Positions 8,298 through 16,859 of a stretch of 64,000 nucleotides of DNA are shown in pieces. Every line of letters starts with the position of its first letter. Positions within the stretch are counted from its first letter, which is position 1. A program made the position numbers and the translations under genes. Source of the stretch: Halostagnicola larsenii XH-48. Its GTDB lineage: Archaea; Halobacteriota; Halobacteria; Halobacteriales; Natrialbaceae. Where the stretch lies: the NCBI RefSeq assembly GCF_000517625.1, contig NZ_CP007055.1, forward strand, positions 2,604,001 to 2,668,000, read 5' to 3'. Below the pieces are notes generated by a model, which was not told the origin of the DNA, ran no database searches, and saw only the letters and a program-made list of their open reading frames with translations.

Positions 8298-9482
8298 TCA
8301 GGTGTGGCTGCTGTGTGTCCCGGCGCGCTGTCGGTCGGCGTCCGAACTCGAGGGACGAAGTCGCTCGAGACGGAGCGCAGACGCCGCGCCGACGACGAGC
8401 GCACCGACGAGCAGCGCGATCTGTGGAAGCGCCGAGAGGTTCGTCGTGAGCACACCGCCCGGCTCCGGCGTCACGATCAGTCGGAGACCGCCGAGAAAGA
8501 GGGCGAACGCGCCTGCAGACAGCGAGATCGATGTCGGTCTGTGCTCCGGTGGCATCCGGTGTAGGTTGTACGCGCCGATTCCGATCAGGATAGCCGTAAA
8601 GAACAGGTGTAACCCGGTCGTGACCGGGAAGACGATCGCGATCGGGATCGATCCCGCGATAGCGATAACGAGGCCCGTCCCGAGCAGCACCCGTCCGTAC
8701 AGCAGCGTCGACCGGTGGAACAGAGTCAGCAGGCCGTAAACGACGGCGACACCGAGAACGTACAACGGGAGCACGGCAGCCGATCGGAGGGCGAACAGGG
8801 CGAGCAACGGAAGCGCGATGATTCCGTTGAGCCTGATTCCCCACCGCATGTACGCCCCTTCCGAGACGACCATCCCGAGCGCGATGACGAGAAGGACGAC
8901 CGGCAGAGAGATTTCGAGGAAGCCGCCCATATCGCTGATCGCGGCGTTCCGAGCGGCGGCGATGTCCGAGTTCGGACCGAACAACACGGGGGGCGTGAGC
9001 CGGCCGATTCGGGGCGCCATCGTGAGATTGACGAGCGCACCGCCGAGGCCGATCAATCCGACGAGCACACCGACGCTCGCCGCGATGTCCTCGAGGCGTC
9101 GATCCGAGTCCAGCTGGTGATAGTTGTATGCCGCGACGCCGGGGAGGATACTCCCGGCGAACGTCGCCGTCGAAAGCGTGATGCCGGAAACGCCGAGCGC
9201 GACGAGACTGCCGAAGACGGCCAGCGGGACGATCATACTGAGTATCATGCTCGCCAGCAGCAGCTGTCGCCCGAACAACAGCGTTCGTCGTTGCAACACC
9301 GCCAATCCGGCGTAGGCGGCGAGCACGCCGATGACGAATGCGGGGAGTGCGAGGACGTCGTAGAGGGCGTACACTGCGAACATCGGAACCACGAGGACGC
9401 CGGAAAGTCGAAGTCCGTACGTCTGAACGACTGCGATTCCGATCAACAGTCCGACTATCATCAACAGCGAAGCGACGATCAT
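8298..9482 (-). CDS. pgsC: Fused two-domain PgsC/CapC membrane protein of PGA synthesis
   Basis: A 394-residue polytopic membrane protein. Bacterial CapC/PgsC is about 150 residues; here two PgsC-like halves are fused. Matching segments are QRRTLLFGRQLLLAS in the N half and HRSTLLYGRVLLGTG in the C half, also GVAAYNYHQ and GIGAYNLHR, so this is an internal duplication. PgsC pairs with PgsB and is thought to help synthesis or export of the polymer through the membrane. The ATG at 9482 has GGAGG 11 bases upstream and is preferred over the in-frame codon at 9518. First gene of the cassette. The nearest strong TATA-like run is about 170 bases upstream, so the leader may be long. Confidence 0.88.
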   Translation of the reverse strand: MIVASLLMIVGLLIGIAVVQTYGLRLSGVLVVPMFAVYALYDVLALPAFVIGVLAAYAGLAVLQRRTLLFGRQLLLASMILSMIVPLAVFGSLVALGVSGITLSTATFAGSILPGVAAYNYHQLDSDRRLEDIAASVGVLVGLIGLGGALVNLTMAPRIGRLTPPVLFGPNSDIAAARNAAISDMGGFLEISLPVVLLVIALGMVVSEGAYMRWGIRLNGIIALPLLALFALRSAAVLPLYVLGVAVVYGLLTLFHRSTLLYGRVLLGTGLVIAIAGSIPIAIVFPVTTGLHLFFTAILIGIGAYNLHRMPPEHRPTSISLSAGAFALFLGGLRLIVTPEPGGVLTTNLSALPQIALLVGALVVGAASALRLERLRPSSSDADRQRAGTHSSHT

Positions 9483-10021
9483 CGACGTATCGCCCTCCAC
9501 CAGCGTACTCGAGCGCACTCGGTGACCTCGAGTGACCGATCCGACGAGGACAGCGTATGAGCACCTCGTATGGACCGATTTTCATGGTCTGTTCCCGGAG
9601 CACCAATGGCGTTCGTCGCTGAAGCACCCATACGAGTCTAAACATCAAAGCAATAAATAAAGTTTATCTAGCGTTGTATTTTACTTCTAGAAAATCTATA
9701 CTAACTAGTAAATTACTTATTGATATAGAAATATAAGTAGCATGTTAAGAGTATGACGGGTAAAAGATAGTCTATAATTGGTGAACGTTTTCACGAGTGA
9801 TCGGTGCCTCGAGCGTCGTTCAGGGGCGGATTGACCGAAAAAAGATAGGCGAGTGTACACGACACCGAAAGTAGAGGCGGGTAAATCGCGTCGGTTGTAT
9901 CCGCCGGAGAACATATGACGGCCCTACGAGGCACCTCCACTACGAAGGGGGCAATGACTACGCCGAACGAACTCGACGTTTTACGTCCACGGGGCTCGAA
10001 GTATCCGTATCCAGTTGGTAT
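9483..10021. other. AT-rich intergenic region between divergent pgsC and DUF7282 gene
   Basis: About 540 bases. The block 9640-9780 is markedly AT-rich for this genome and carries several TATA-like runs on both strands, including TTTATTTATTG on the minus strand near 9650-9662, a candidate pgsC promoter. No frame has haloarchaeal codon usage. The long minus-strand frame crossing from 9791 to 10999 is antisense to the DUF7282 gene. Confidence 0.55.
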
Positions 10022-11116
10022 ATGAGTTCGAGACCTGAGTTCGGTACGATCAAACGAGTCGCCGCAATCTTGATCGCGCTCGCCGTCGTTCTCGCGGCGG
10101 GCGTCGTCATCGGACAGGCACCGGCTATCTTCGGCGTCGACGAGGACCCGGACGCGTCGATCGAGTTCGATGATCAACAGAGCGACGGAACCAACGTGAC
10201 GGTTTCGTCGGTTTCGGTCTCGGAAGGCGGGTTCGTCGTCGTCAGCGATAGCAACGGAAACATCCTCGGCGTCTCCGACTACCTCGGGTCTGGAAGCCAC
10301 GAAAACGTCACCGTCAACCAGACCGACGCCGACGATCGCGAGATGCTCGGCCAGTTGACCGCGACCGCCCACCAGGATACCACTAACAACGAGACCTACG
10401 CCTACAACGAAACCGACGGCGAGGAAGACCAACCGTACATCGAAGACGGGTTTCCGGTCAGCGACACCGCATCGGTGACGATGGCCGATCGAGACGACGC
10501 CGTCGGCGACTCGTTCACCGTCGAATCGATCGACGCCCCGTCGTCGGGGACGACCAACGAAACCATTTCCGTGACCGGCGAAATCCGAAACCCGACCCAG
10601 GACCTCGACCAACAGCAAGTCGACCTCCGGATCGACGGGGCCGTCCTCGAGCGGCGGGTGCTCGAACTCGAGCCCGACGAGACTCGAGAAGTGACGTTCG
10701 ACGTCGACACGAACGGAACGGATCCCGGCGAGCAGACGATCGGCATCTATACCGAAGGCGACGGTGCAGTGGAGATGATCGACCTCAAGTTCGACGGAAC
10801 GGCGGCCGTCGAACCCGCCGGCGGAAACGAAACGAACGTCACGGCGAACGCAACCGTCCCAGCGACGGGATTCCTGGCGGTCGAACAGACCGATGGCGAC
10901 GACCAGAGCGCGCCGCTGGGAACGAGCGAAGAGCTCCCGCCCGGCGACCACGAGAACATTTCCATCGAACTCGAGGAGTCCGTCGGCGAGGACGAGCAAC
11001 TGAGAGTGGTCCTCTACGAGGGCGATCCGAGCGATTTCGACGGGGCAACACGGGTCGAACGCGAGGGCGGAACGCCCGTCGAGAGCGAGTTCACCGTCGC
11101 CGAACTGGAGGAGTAA
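10022..11116 (+). CDS. DUF7282/CARDB-like exported surface protein
   Basis: A 364-residue protein with an N-terminal membrane segment (about 13-35) and an acidic, Asn/Thr-rich exterior with many N-x-T sequons. Two copies of a haloarchaeal beta module are visible, SEGGFVVVSD...GSGSHENVTV (about 67-96) and ATGFLAVEQ...PPGDHENISI (about 280-316), matching what I know as DUF7282. Between them, residues about 178-250 look CARDB-like (ISVTGEIRNPTQ, LELEPDETREVTF). Likely a membrane-anchored cell-surface protein; the ligand is unknown. Divergent from the PGA cassette. Confidence 0.8.
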   Translation: MSSRPEFGTIKRVAAILIALAVVLAAGVVIGQAPAIFGVDEDPDASIEFDDQQSDGTNVTVSSVSVSEGGFVVVSDSNGNILGVSDYLGSGSHENVTVNQTDADDREMLGQLTATAHQDTTNNETYAYNETDGEEDQPYIEDGFPVSDTASVTMADRDDAVGDSFTVESIDAPSSGTTNETISVTGEIRNPTQDLDQQQVDLRIDGAVLERRVLELEPDETREVTFDVDTNGTDPGEQTIGIYTEGDGAVEMIDLKFDGTAAVEPAGGNETNVTANATVPATGFLAVEQTDGDDQSAPLGTSEELPPGDHENISIELEESVGEDEQLRVVLYEGDPSDFDGATRVEREGGTPVESEFTVAELEE

Positions 11117-11155
11117 CCGACCGATTCTTACCCGTCCCGTCCGTATCGACCGGCG

Positions 11156-12163
11156 ATGGATGCGCCGCTGTGGACCGAGACGTACGCCCCGACTCTCGAG
11201 GAGCTGCCCCAGGACGACGCCCGCAGATACCTCGAGCGGGCGGTCGACGAGCCGATTAACCTGATCCTGCAGGGGCCACCAGGAAGCGGCAAGACGGCGG
11301 CGGCGCGCGCGCTGGCTCGCGAGGTCTACGGCGATGACGTGGACAACGACCTGATCGAGATCAACGTCGCCGACTTCTTCGGCCGAACGAAGACCGAGAT
11401 CAAGAACGATCCCCGGTTCGCGGGCTTTCTGGTCGGACGGTCGTCGATGTCAAAGCGGGACATGATCAACCACGTGCTCAAAGAATCCGCGAGCTACGCG
11501 CCCGTATCGGGTGCGTACAAGACGATTCTCCTCGACAACGCAGAGGACATTCGCGAGGACTTCCAGCAGGCCTTGCGTCGGATCATGGAGAAACACCACC
11601 GGACGACGCAGTTTATCGTCGCGACGCGCCAGCCGACGAAGCTCATTCCGCCGATCCGATCGCGGTGTTTCCCCGTCTCGTTTCGAGCGCCCTCGAGCGA
11701 GGAGACCGTCGCCATCCTCGAGCGCATCGTCGAGGCCGAAGGGGTTGAGTACGACGCCGACGGCCTCGAGTTCGTCGCCGGCTACGCGAACGGCAACCTC
11801 CGAAAGGCGATCCTGGCCGCCCAGACGACCGTCGAAGACGAGGGCGAACTCACGATGACCGGGGCCTACGAGACCATCGGCGAAGTCGGCCTCGCCGACG
11901 AGATCGAGTCGATGGTCGACGACGCAGAGGCAGGCGAGTTCACCGACGCGAGAAAGACGCTCGACGACCTGCTGGTAGACGAGGGACTCGACGGCGGCGA
12001 AGTCCTCGAGGAGATCCTCTCGGTCGCGCGAAAACGATACCACGGCGACGAACTCGCCCGGATGCACCGGCTCGTCGCGGATACGGAGTTCGAAATGCAG
12101 GAGGGCTCGAGCGACCGAATCCACGTCTCGCACGTACTCGCGGAGTTAGGTCGGAATGGCTGA
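11156..12163 (+). CDS. rfcC: Replication factor C small subunit, RfcC type
   Basis: A 335-residue clamp-loader AAA+ ATPase that helps load PCNA on primed DNA. Walker A GPPGSGKT is at 40-47. The Walker B region reads ILLDNAED (124-131), so the usual DE(A/S)D box has Asn instead of Glu. The RSRC arginine-finger motif is present at 168-171. This divergent small subunit is typical of haloarchaea, which also have RfcA and the large RfcB elsewhere. It overlaps the next gene by 8 bases. PCNA and PriL are also in this window but not adjacent. Confidence 0.9.
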   Translation: MDAPLWTETYAPTLEELPQDDARRYLERAVDEPINLILQGPPGSGKTAAARALAREVYGDDVDNDLIEINVADFFGRTKTEIKNDPRFAGFLVGRSSMSKRDMINHVLKESASYAPVSGAYKTILLDNAEDIREDFQQALRRIMEKHHRTTQFIVATRQPTKLIPPIRSRCFPVSFRAPSSEETVAILERIVEAEGVEYDADGLEFVAGYANGNLRKAILAAQTTVEDEGELTMTGAYETIGEVGLADEIESMVDDAEAGEFTDARKTLDDLLVDEGLDGGEVLEEILSVARKRYHGDELARMHRLVADTEFEMQEGSSDRIHVSHVLAELGRNG

Positions 12164-12596
12164 GAACCCAGCCGAGTCCGCACGCGATGACCGCTCGGAC
12201 GCAACCGGCGCGTCGAACTCGACCGGCATTTCCTACACGACTCGAGCGTGGGCGATCTTCCCGCTCTCGCCGATGGTCGATACCGCCCTCGAGCTCAGCG
12301 GACTCCTCGGGAATTCCGTCGATTCGACGATCGCGTTCACCCTCGGGCTCGTGATTACCGTTGTGCTCGCAGAACTCCTGCTTCGAACCGTCGGCCCCGC
12401 AATCGTCGGTCCGCTCTGGTTCGGCGTCTTCACGTTGATCTGCGGAGCGCTCTTCGTCCTCGCGGCCGCATCGGTAGTCGACCTCGAGTCCGACGCGATC
12501 CAGCGGACTGTCTTCGCGCTCTTGCTCGCCTGTAGCGCGCTCGTGGTCGGGGTAACGACGCGCCAGCGACTCGAGAACGGACCGGCGAGGAGCTGA
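12156..12596 (+). CDS. Hypothetical membrane protein overlapping rfcC
   Basis: A 146-residue protein with a polar N-terminus (1-25) and about four hydrophobic segments (about 52-68, 74-92, 96-110, 121-137). Its ATG lies inside the 3' end of rfcC (8-base overlap), so translation is probably coupled. I do not recognise a family. The overlap suggests co-expression, not a shared function. Confidence 0.75.
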   Translation: MAENPAESARDDRSDATGASNSTGISYTTRAWAIFPLSPMVDTALELSGLLGNSVDSTIAFTLGLVITVVLAELLLRTVGPAIVGPLWFGVFTLICGALFVLAAASVVDLESDAIQRTVFALLLACSALVVGVTTRQRLENGPARS

Positions 12597-12693
12597 GATC
12601 GGCCCGAGATGAGATGAGATGACGGGTACCTAACGCCACCGGTTCCCGGCAGGACCACGCACGATTATCTACCTCCCGCGAGAACGCTGAGTC

Positions 12694-13131
12694 ATGACCG
12701 CGCTACTCGAGACGTACATCGAAAACCGATTTCCCGTCCAGCCGAACCACGCGAACAACAACGGGACCCTCCACGGCGGGAACCTCATGAAGTGGCTCGA
12801 CGAGGTCGGCGGCATGTCGGCGATCAGGTTCGCCGGCGAATCCTGCGTCACCGCTCGCGTCGACGAACTCGATTTCCTCCGGCCGGTGCCGCTCGGCGAA
12901 ACCGCGCTCATCGAGGCGTACGTCTACGATGCGGGGGAGACGAGCGTCAACGTCGCGCTGCGGGCGTGGCGCGAGGAGCCACGGTCGGGCGAAACGGAAC
13001 TCACGACCGAATCGACGTTCACCTTCGTCGCGATCGACGAGGACGGTACGCCGATACCGGTGCCGGACCTCACCGTCGAGAGCGAGAAGGGCGAGCAACT
13101 TCGCGAGCGGGCACTGTCCGCGAGCGAGTGA
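12694..13131 (+). CDS. Acyl-CoA thioesterase, hotdog fold (YciA-like)
   Basis: A 145-residue hotdog-fold enzyme expected to hydrolyse acyl-CoA. The active-site region NHANNNGTLHGGNLMKWLDE (18-37) carries the conserved Asn, HGG and Asp of the YciA/BFIT-type thioesterases. The SCVTARVDELDFLRPV segment follows the family pattern, and length is standard for one hotdog domain. The C-terminal about 25 residues are charged. Monocistronic, convergent with the VapBC operon. Confidence 0.9.
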   Translation: MTALLETYIENRFPVQPNHANNNGTLHGGNLMKWLDEVGGMSAIRFAGESCVTARVDELDFLRPVPLGETALIEAYVYDAGETSVNVALRAWREEPRSGETELTTESTFTFVAIDEDGTPIPVPDLTVESEKGEQLRERALSASE

Positions 13132-13201
13132 GTGCTTTCGAACTGGGTTGCGCACTCGAGAGACACGCGACGAAACTGAAAGCTGACGAATACGGAGACG
13201 A

Positions 13202-13660
13202 TCACGCGTTCGCATCGACGAACCGCTCGAGAACCTCGTCCGGAACCGGGTTTCTGTATTCGAACGACTCGTCGGTACATAGGTGCTCGAAGTCCCTGTC
13301 GGTTGTTACGATCGCATCTGCATCGGCGGCGCGCGCGAGTGCCACATAGAACGAATCGTATACGTCGTGGTTTTTCTCCGCGCTGATATCGTATGCCGAC
13401 AGCACGAGATCGTCGTCGACGTCGACGAATTCCATGGGATATTGAAGGAGTGACGAGACTGCATTTCGAGCCTCGACCGTCTCGAATCCGAAATCCTCGA
13501 GAAGCCACTGGATACGTAGCGGGAGATACCCAAAGACGACGAGCGTATCCGCCCCCGTGAGTGCAGGGACGAGTTCGTCGGCGACGTAGGAGTGGCCAGG
13601 ATGGTCGTCGATCAGCTGAATCGCCAAGGCATTCAGATCGGGGACGACGCGCGCTGTCAT
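13202..13660 (-). CDS. PIN-domain toxin VapC-like RNase
   Basis: A 152-residue PIN-domain protein. Acidic residues expected at the metal site are visible: Asp8 (VPDLNA), Asp102 (YDSFYVAL) and Asp121 (TTDRDF). VapC toxins cleave RNA, often tRNA or rRNA. The frame opens upstream, but the ATG at 13660 lies one base after the stop of the AbrB-type antitoxin gene (stop at 13662-13664), the usual tight spacing of toxin-antitoxin pairs, and decides the start. Toxic activity is inferred from family and context. Confidence 0.88.
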   Translation of the reverse strand: MTARVVPDLNALAIQLIDDHPGHSYVADELVPALTGADTLVVFGYLPLRIQWLLEDFGFETVEARNAVSSLLQYPMEFVDVDDDLVLSAYDISAEKNHDVYDSFYVALARAADADAIVTTDRDFEHLCTDESFEYRNPVPDEVLERFVDANA

Positions 13661-13661
13661 C

Positions 13662-13937
13662 TCACGTCCCACCGAACGTTGCATCACCTGCATCACGGAA
13701 CGCCTCGTCTCCCCACTCGTCGCCCCGTGTCAACGTTTCGAGGTCGGGAAGGGAACGAACAAGCCGAATCTCTCCACCGTCACGAATCACGTGAAACTCC
13801 GTCCCGTCCTCGAGGTTGAGATCATCACGGAGCGCTTTGGGGATCGTAAGCCGACCGCGATGGTTGAGTTGAGCCGTACCGTACTCGTCCTCCTCGTTTA
13901 TATCGGGGTTTGGGTTCGTTTTGCTCACGAAATCCAC
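13662..13937 (-). CDS. AbrB/MazE-type antitoxin (VapB-like)
   Basis: A 91-residue protein with a SpoVT-AbrB swapped-hairpin DNA-binding domain at about 18-60 (GTAQLNHRGRLTIPKALRDDL, then EFHVIRDGGEIRLVRSL). The C-terminal 30 residues (DLETLTRGDEWGDEAFRDAG) are the probable toxin-binding tail. It is the first gene of the pair with the PIN toxin. A TATA-like GCTTATGG lies about 30 bases upstream inside a palindrome, which suggests a leaderless, autoregulated transcript. Confidence 0.88.
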   Translation of the reverse strand: MDFVSKTNPNPDINEEDEYGTAQLNHRGRLTIPKALRDDLNLEDGTEFHVIRDGGEIRLVRSLPDLETLTRGDEWGDEAFRDAGDATFGGT

Positions 13938-13959
13938 CGTACGCTAGGAGAGTGTATCG

Positions 13960-13980
13960 ATCACCATAAGCCCCGGTGAT
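13960..13980 (-). promoter_or_regulatory. Candidate vapBC promoter and operator palindrome
   Basis: ATCACC at 13960-13965 and GGTGAT at 13975-13980 form a 6-bp inverted repeat around a 9-base spacer. On the minus strand the spacer contains GCTTATGG, a plausible TATA box about 27-34 bases before the antitoxin ATG (13937). A repressor on this palindrome would block TBP binding. Inference from position only. Confidence 0.45.
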
Positions 13981-14017
13981 TAGTTCAATCAGATCAGTCT
14001 AATCGGTATCGTTCGGT

Positions 14018-15106
14018 TTATTCGAGTACCAACACGTACCGCGTCAGCGACCGGTGCACCCGCCGCTCGAAGGCCGCCTCGAGTTCCCAGCCCGCCGCTC
14101 TGGCCTCGCTGAGCCACGAGCGGTCGGCGACGACGACGGCGCGGGGGGCGACCCGGCGGGCTTCGGCGAGCGCGCCCGAGACGAGGTCCTCGAGTCGGTG
14201 CGTCTCGATTTTCGACTGGCGGCCGTAGGGAGCGTCGAAGACGACGCCGTCGACCGAATCGTCGGCCAGCGGCAGTCTGGTCGCGTCGCCGCGACCCACG
14301 TGCCACGACCCGCGAGGTGTACCGGTCGGCGACTCGGTCGGGTCGTCCAGAAAGTGCTCAAGGTTCGTACACGCGCCGCGAGCCATCTTCTCCTGGGCGT
14401 CGGTCCCGACGACGTCAGCGCCGACGAGCCCCGCTTCGACGAGGACGCCGCCGGTTCCGCACATCGGGTCCAGAATCTGTCGACCCTCGCGGGCCCCGGC
14501 GACGTTCGCGACGGCTCGAGCGAGCAGCGGATCCATGCTGCCGGGCTGGAAGAACGGTTTGTCCGTCGGCGCACGCGACCCGAAATCGCGGACGCTTTCG
14601 GCGGTGAGCCAGCCGAGCGCACAGACCGAGACGCGTTCACTCTGTGGCGTCGTACTCGAGTCTCCTCGCGTCTCCCCGGCCAGTATCGGCTCGAGGTCGT
14701 CACCACTTTCGAGTTCGCCCACCGAAAACGCCGCCCGGAGGACGTGATCCGGTTCCTCGAGGTCGACCGAAAAACCGCGGTCGACCAGCACGCCGCCGAG
14801 GGTTCGCTCGACTTCCGTGGTGGAGACGCCGCTCGAACCCCGGATATCGGTCGCCCGGACGGCGACCGAGCCCTCGCGCTCGAGCGTCGCCGTCTCGAGC
14901 AACGCGCGAGCGCTCTCGAGCGTGGCGTCGGTTCGACCGAGGAGTTCACTCGCCCGGTGGGTGTACGCAAGCCCGCGGACCCGCTCCGGGGCGAGACCGC
15001 GTGCGACGGCAATTCCCGGGGCGATTCGGCTGACATCGGCCGCCGCGCTCGCCGCTTCCCGCGCTGCGAACCGGTCGTCCTCTCCGCCCAACTCGAGGAA
15101 GTACAC
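14018..15106 (-). CDS. tRNA (guanine-N2)-methyltransferase, TrmG10/Trm11 type
   Basis: A 362-residue THUMP-domain methylase that modifies G10 of tRNA. The C-terminal Rossmann domain carries motif I DPMCGTGGVLVEAG (SAM binding) and motif IV DAPYGRQS (catalytic, DPPY-like). The N-terminal half (about 1-150) fits the THUMP/NFLD region. The frame extends upstream into sequence antisense to TBP, so the start is a downstream codon. The family N-terminus (YFLELGGEDD) is preceded directly by GTG at 15106, taken here as the start; this choice is an inference. Divergent from tbp. Confidence 0.85.
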   Translation of the reverse strand: MYFLELGGEDDRFAAREAASAAADVSRIAPGIAVARGLAPERVRGLAYTHRASELLGRTDATLESARALLETATLEREGSVAVRATDIRGSSGVSTTEVERTLGGVLVDRGFSVDLEEPDHVLRAAFSVGELESGDDLEPILAGETRGDSSTTPQSERVSVCALGWLTAESVRDFGSRAPTDKPFFQPGSMDPLLARAVANVAGAREGRQILDPMCGTGGVLVEAGLVGADVVGTDAQEKMARGACTNLEHFLDDPTESPTGTPRGSWHVGRGDATRLPLADDSVDGVVFDAPYGRQSKIETHRLEDLVSGALAEARRVAPRAVVVADRSWLSEARAAGWELEAAFERRVHRSLTRYVLVLE

Positions 15107-15274
15107 GACCGTTCGTCGCTTCGGGTCGAGTATGAGCCTACCGCTTTCGACGACTCGCCCAGCGAGCGAAACGAGCGAATCGGGCGAGTGTCCCCATCGA
15201 GACAGCACGAGACCCGATATAACGGAAACTGACAGCTGGAACACAAACCGGAGAGACGGGGTGCGGGCACCAAC

Positions 15275-15297
15275 CTTTATAAAGCTTAAATACGTCT
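15275..15297 (+). promoter_or_regulatory. TATA box of the TBP gene
   Basis: The run CTTTATAAAGCTTAAATA contains TTTATAAA at about 15276-15283, 28 bases before the tbp ATG (15311). The transcript should begin close to the ATG. The run is nearly palindromic, so it might also serve the divergent methylase gene. Confidence 0.65.
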
Positions 15298-15310
15298 TTT
15301 TAAGCGACTT

Positions 15311-15871
15311 ATGACGGATCCGAAGGACACCATCAATATCGAAAACGTGGTGGCGTCGACCGGCATCGGGCAAGAACTCGACCTCCAGAGCGTCGCGATG
15401 GACCTCGAGGGGGCCGACTACGATCCCGAGCAGTTCCCCGGTCTCGTCTACCGAACCCAGAATCCCAAGTCCGCCGCGTTGATTTTCCGGTCGGGGAAGA
15501 TCGTCTGCACCGGCGCGAAAAGCACCGACGACGTTCACGAAAGTCTCCGTATCGTCTTCGACAAGCTTCGTGAACTCCAGATTCAGGTGAACGAGGATCC
15601 GGAAATCGTCGTCCAGAACATCGTCACCTCGGCCGACCTCGGCCGGAATCTGAACCTGAACGCGATCGCGATCGGCCTCGGCCTCGAGAACATCGAGTAC
15701 GAACCCGAGCAGTTCCCGGGACTCGTCTATCGACTCGACGATCCGGACGTCGTCGCCCTGCTCTTTGGCTCCGGAAAACTCGTCATTACCGGCGGCAAGC
15801 AGCCGGTCGACGCCGAACACGCGGTCGACAAAATCGTCTCCCGGCTCGAGGACCTCGGCCTGCTCGAGTAA
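15311..15871 (+). CDS. tbp: TATA-box-binding protein
   Basis: A 186-residue archaeal TBP, which recruits TFB and RNA polymerase to TATA promoters. Two saddle repeats are clear, about 8-90 (INIENVVASTGIG ... PEQFPGLVYRTQNP) and about 98-180 (IVVQNIVTSADLG ... PEQFPGLVYRLDDP). The C-terminus lacks a long acidic tail. Haloarchaea carry several TBPs; this one is full length and has a strong promoter, so it may be the main copy (inference). Monocistronic. Confidence 0.97.
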   Translation: MTDPKDTINIENVVASTGIGQELDLQSVAMDLEGADYDPEQFPGLVYRTQNPKSAALIFRSGKIVCTGAKSTDDVHESLRIVFDKLRELQIQVNEDPEIVVQNIVTSADLGRNLNLNAIAIGLGLENIEYEPEQFPGLVYRLDDPDVVALLFGSGKLVITGGKQPVDAEHAVDKIVSRLEDLGLLE

Positions 15872-16300
15872 TCCAGTTTTACCGTTCGATTCGCAAAACC
15901 TACGTCTCAGTTCTCGAGGAGGAGTTTTCGGCTCTTGACGAGTGGGTTCGTTCACCGACCGTTACACCGAGTTCGAGCCCTCGAGCGGTGTAACGCGATC
16001 GCGAGAACGGTCACTGATATCGATAGCAACGAGATTTGTTCGATCACGGCAGTGTCCATGACGACATCGTAGAGACGCCGTTGCCCGCGCTCTCGTGGAC
16101 TAATACATGCTTAAACGCCTCGAGAGTACGTGTGGAATCCTCGAGAGAGATATGTAGAAAGACCTGTTGGTTTCGTCGAGTTAGAATCGTTTACCGGGTC
16201 GAAAACGGTCTCAAATGGTCTAAACTAACGGCGAATCGTCCAAAGCCGACGAACGACCGACTCCGTTTAACAGGTCCCAGAAGAGGAGCATCAGGTGCCG
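15872..16300. other. Intergenic region between tbp and the DUF7344 gene
   Basis: About 430 bases. T-rich sequence just after the tbp stop (ATCCAGTTTTACC) may help termination. The remainder has mixed composition and no frame with convincing codon usage. It presumably holds the promoter of the DUF7344 gene; no clear TATA was fixed. Confidence 0.5.
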
Positions 16301-16690
16301 ATGAAGATTCCACACCCGACCACGGATCGAGTGTCGCCCTCCACGGCGGAGCCAGGACTCGAGAGTCTCACCCTCGATACCCTCCAAAGCGTCCTGAGCA
16401 GTCGTCGGCGTCGTGCGATCATCCGGTACGTCCTCGCGGCCGGCGAGTCCGTTACCGTCCACCAGCTCGTGCGGGCGCTTTCCGAATCGGAGAACGACCC
16501 GACCTTCGAGACGACCTTCCTCGAGCGCTGTCAGCGAGTCCACGACTCGCTCTCGCAGACGCACCTCCCGACGCTCGAGGAGTACGGTATCGTCGAGTAC
16601 GAACCCGGAACCGGTCGCGTCTCCCCTGCAGCACACCTGTTGACCCTCGAACCGTACGTCGGTCGCGGACCGATCGGCGGCGATTCGTAG
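16301..16690 (+). CDS. DUF7344-type winged-helix protein
   Basis: A 129-residue protein with the haloarchaeal DUF7344 pattern: LDTLQSVLSSRRRRAIIRYVL (about 28-48), a helical middle, then LPTLEEYGIVEYEPGTGRVSPA at the end of a winged helix. Such proteins look like small DNA-binding regulators. ATG at 16301 is chosen over GTG at 16295. Its target and any signal are unknown. Monocistronic. Confidence 0.8.
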   Translation: MKIPHPTTDRVSPSTAEPGLESLTLDTLQSVLSSRRRRAIIRYVLAAGESVTVHQLVRALSESENDPTFETTFLERCQRVHDSLSQTHLPTLEEYGIVEYEPGTGRVSPAAHLLTLEPYVGRGPIGGDS

Positions 16691-16859
16691 GATCGTCCCC
16701 CTGACGCTTTCTGCCTGCCTCGGCCGGATACTGGATCCGACCGGGCGGCTCGGTACGCCGAGTAGCATCGGTATACTCGCCGTAGGCGTATACTACGGAT
16801 TCTGTCGGTAGATCAACTTGTTTATGACTAATGATATCATGATTATCCGGAAATTTGTA

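Noticed and set aside
6985-9648. 887-codon minus-strand frame spanning pgsB and beyond
   Set aside because: Only the part from 8265 down is PgsB. The upstream part is Arg-rich shadow sequence over pgsC, which is read in another frame with membrane-protein pattern.
15107-15955. N-terminal extension of the tRNA methylase frame across tbp
   Set aside because: It is antisense to TBP, and the methylase N-terminus is reached at the GTG at 15106.
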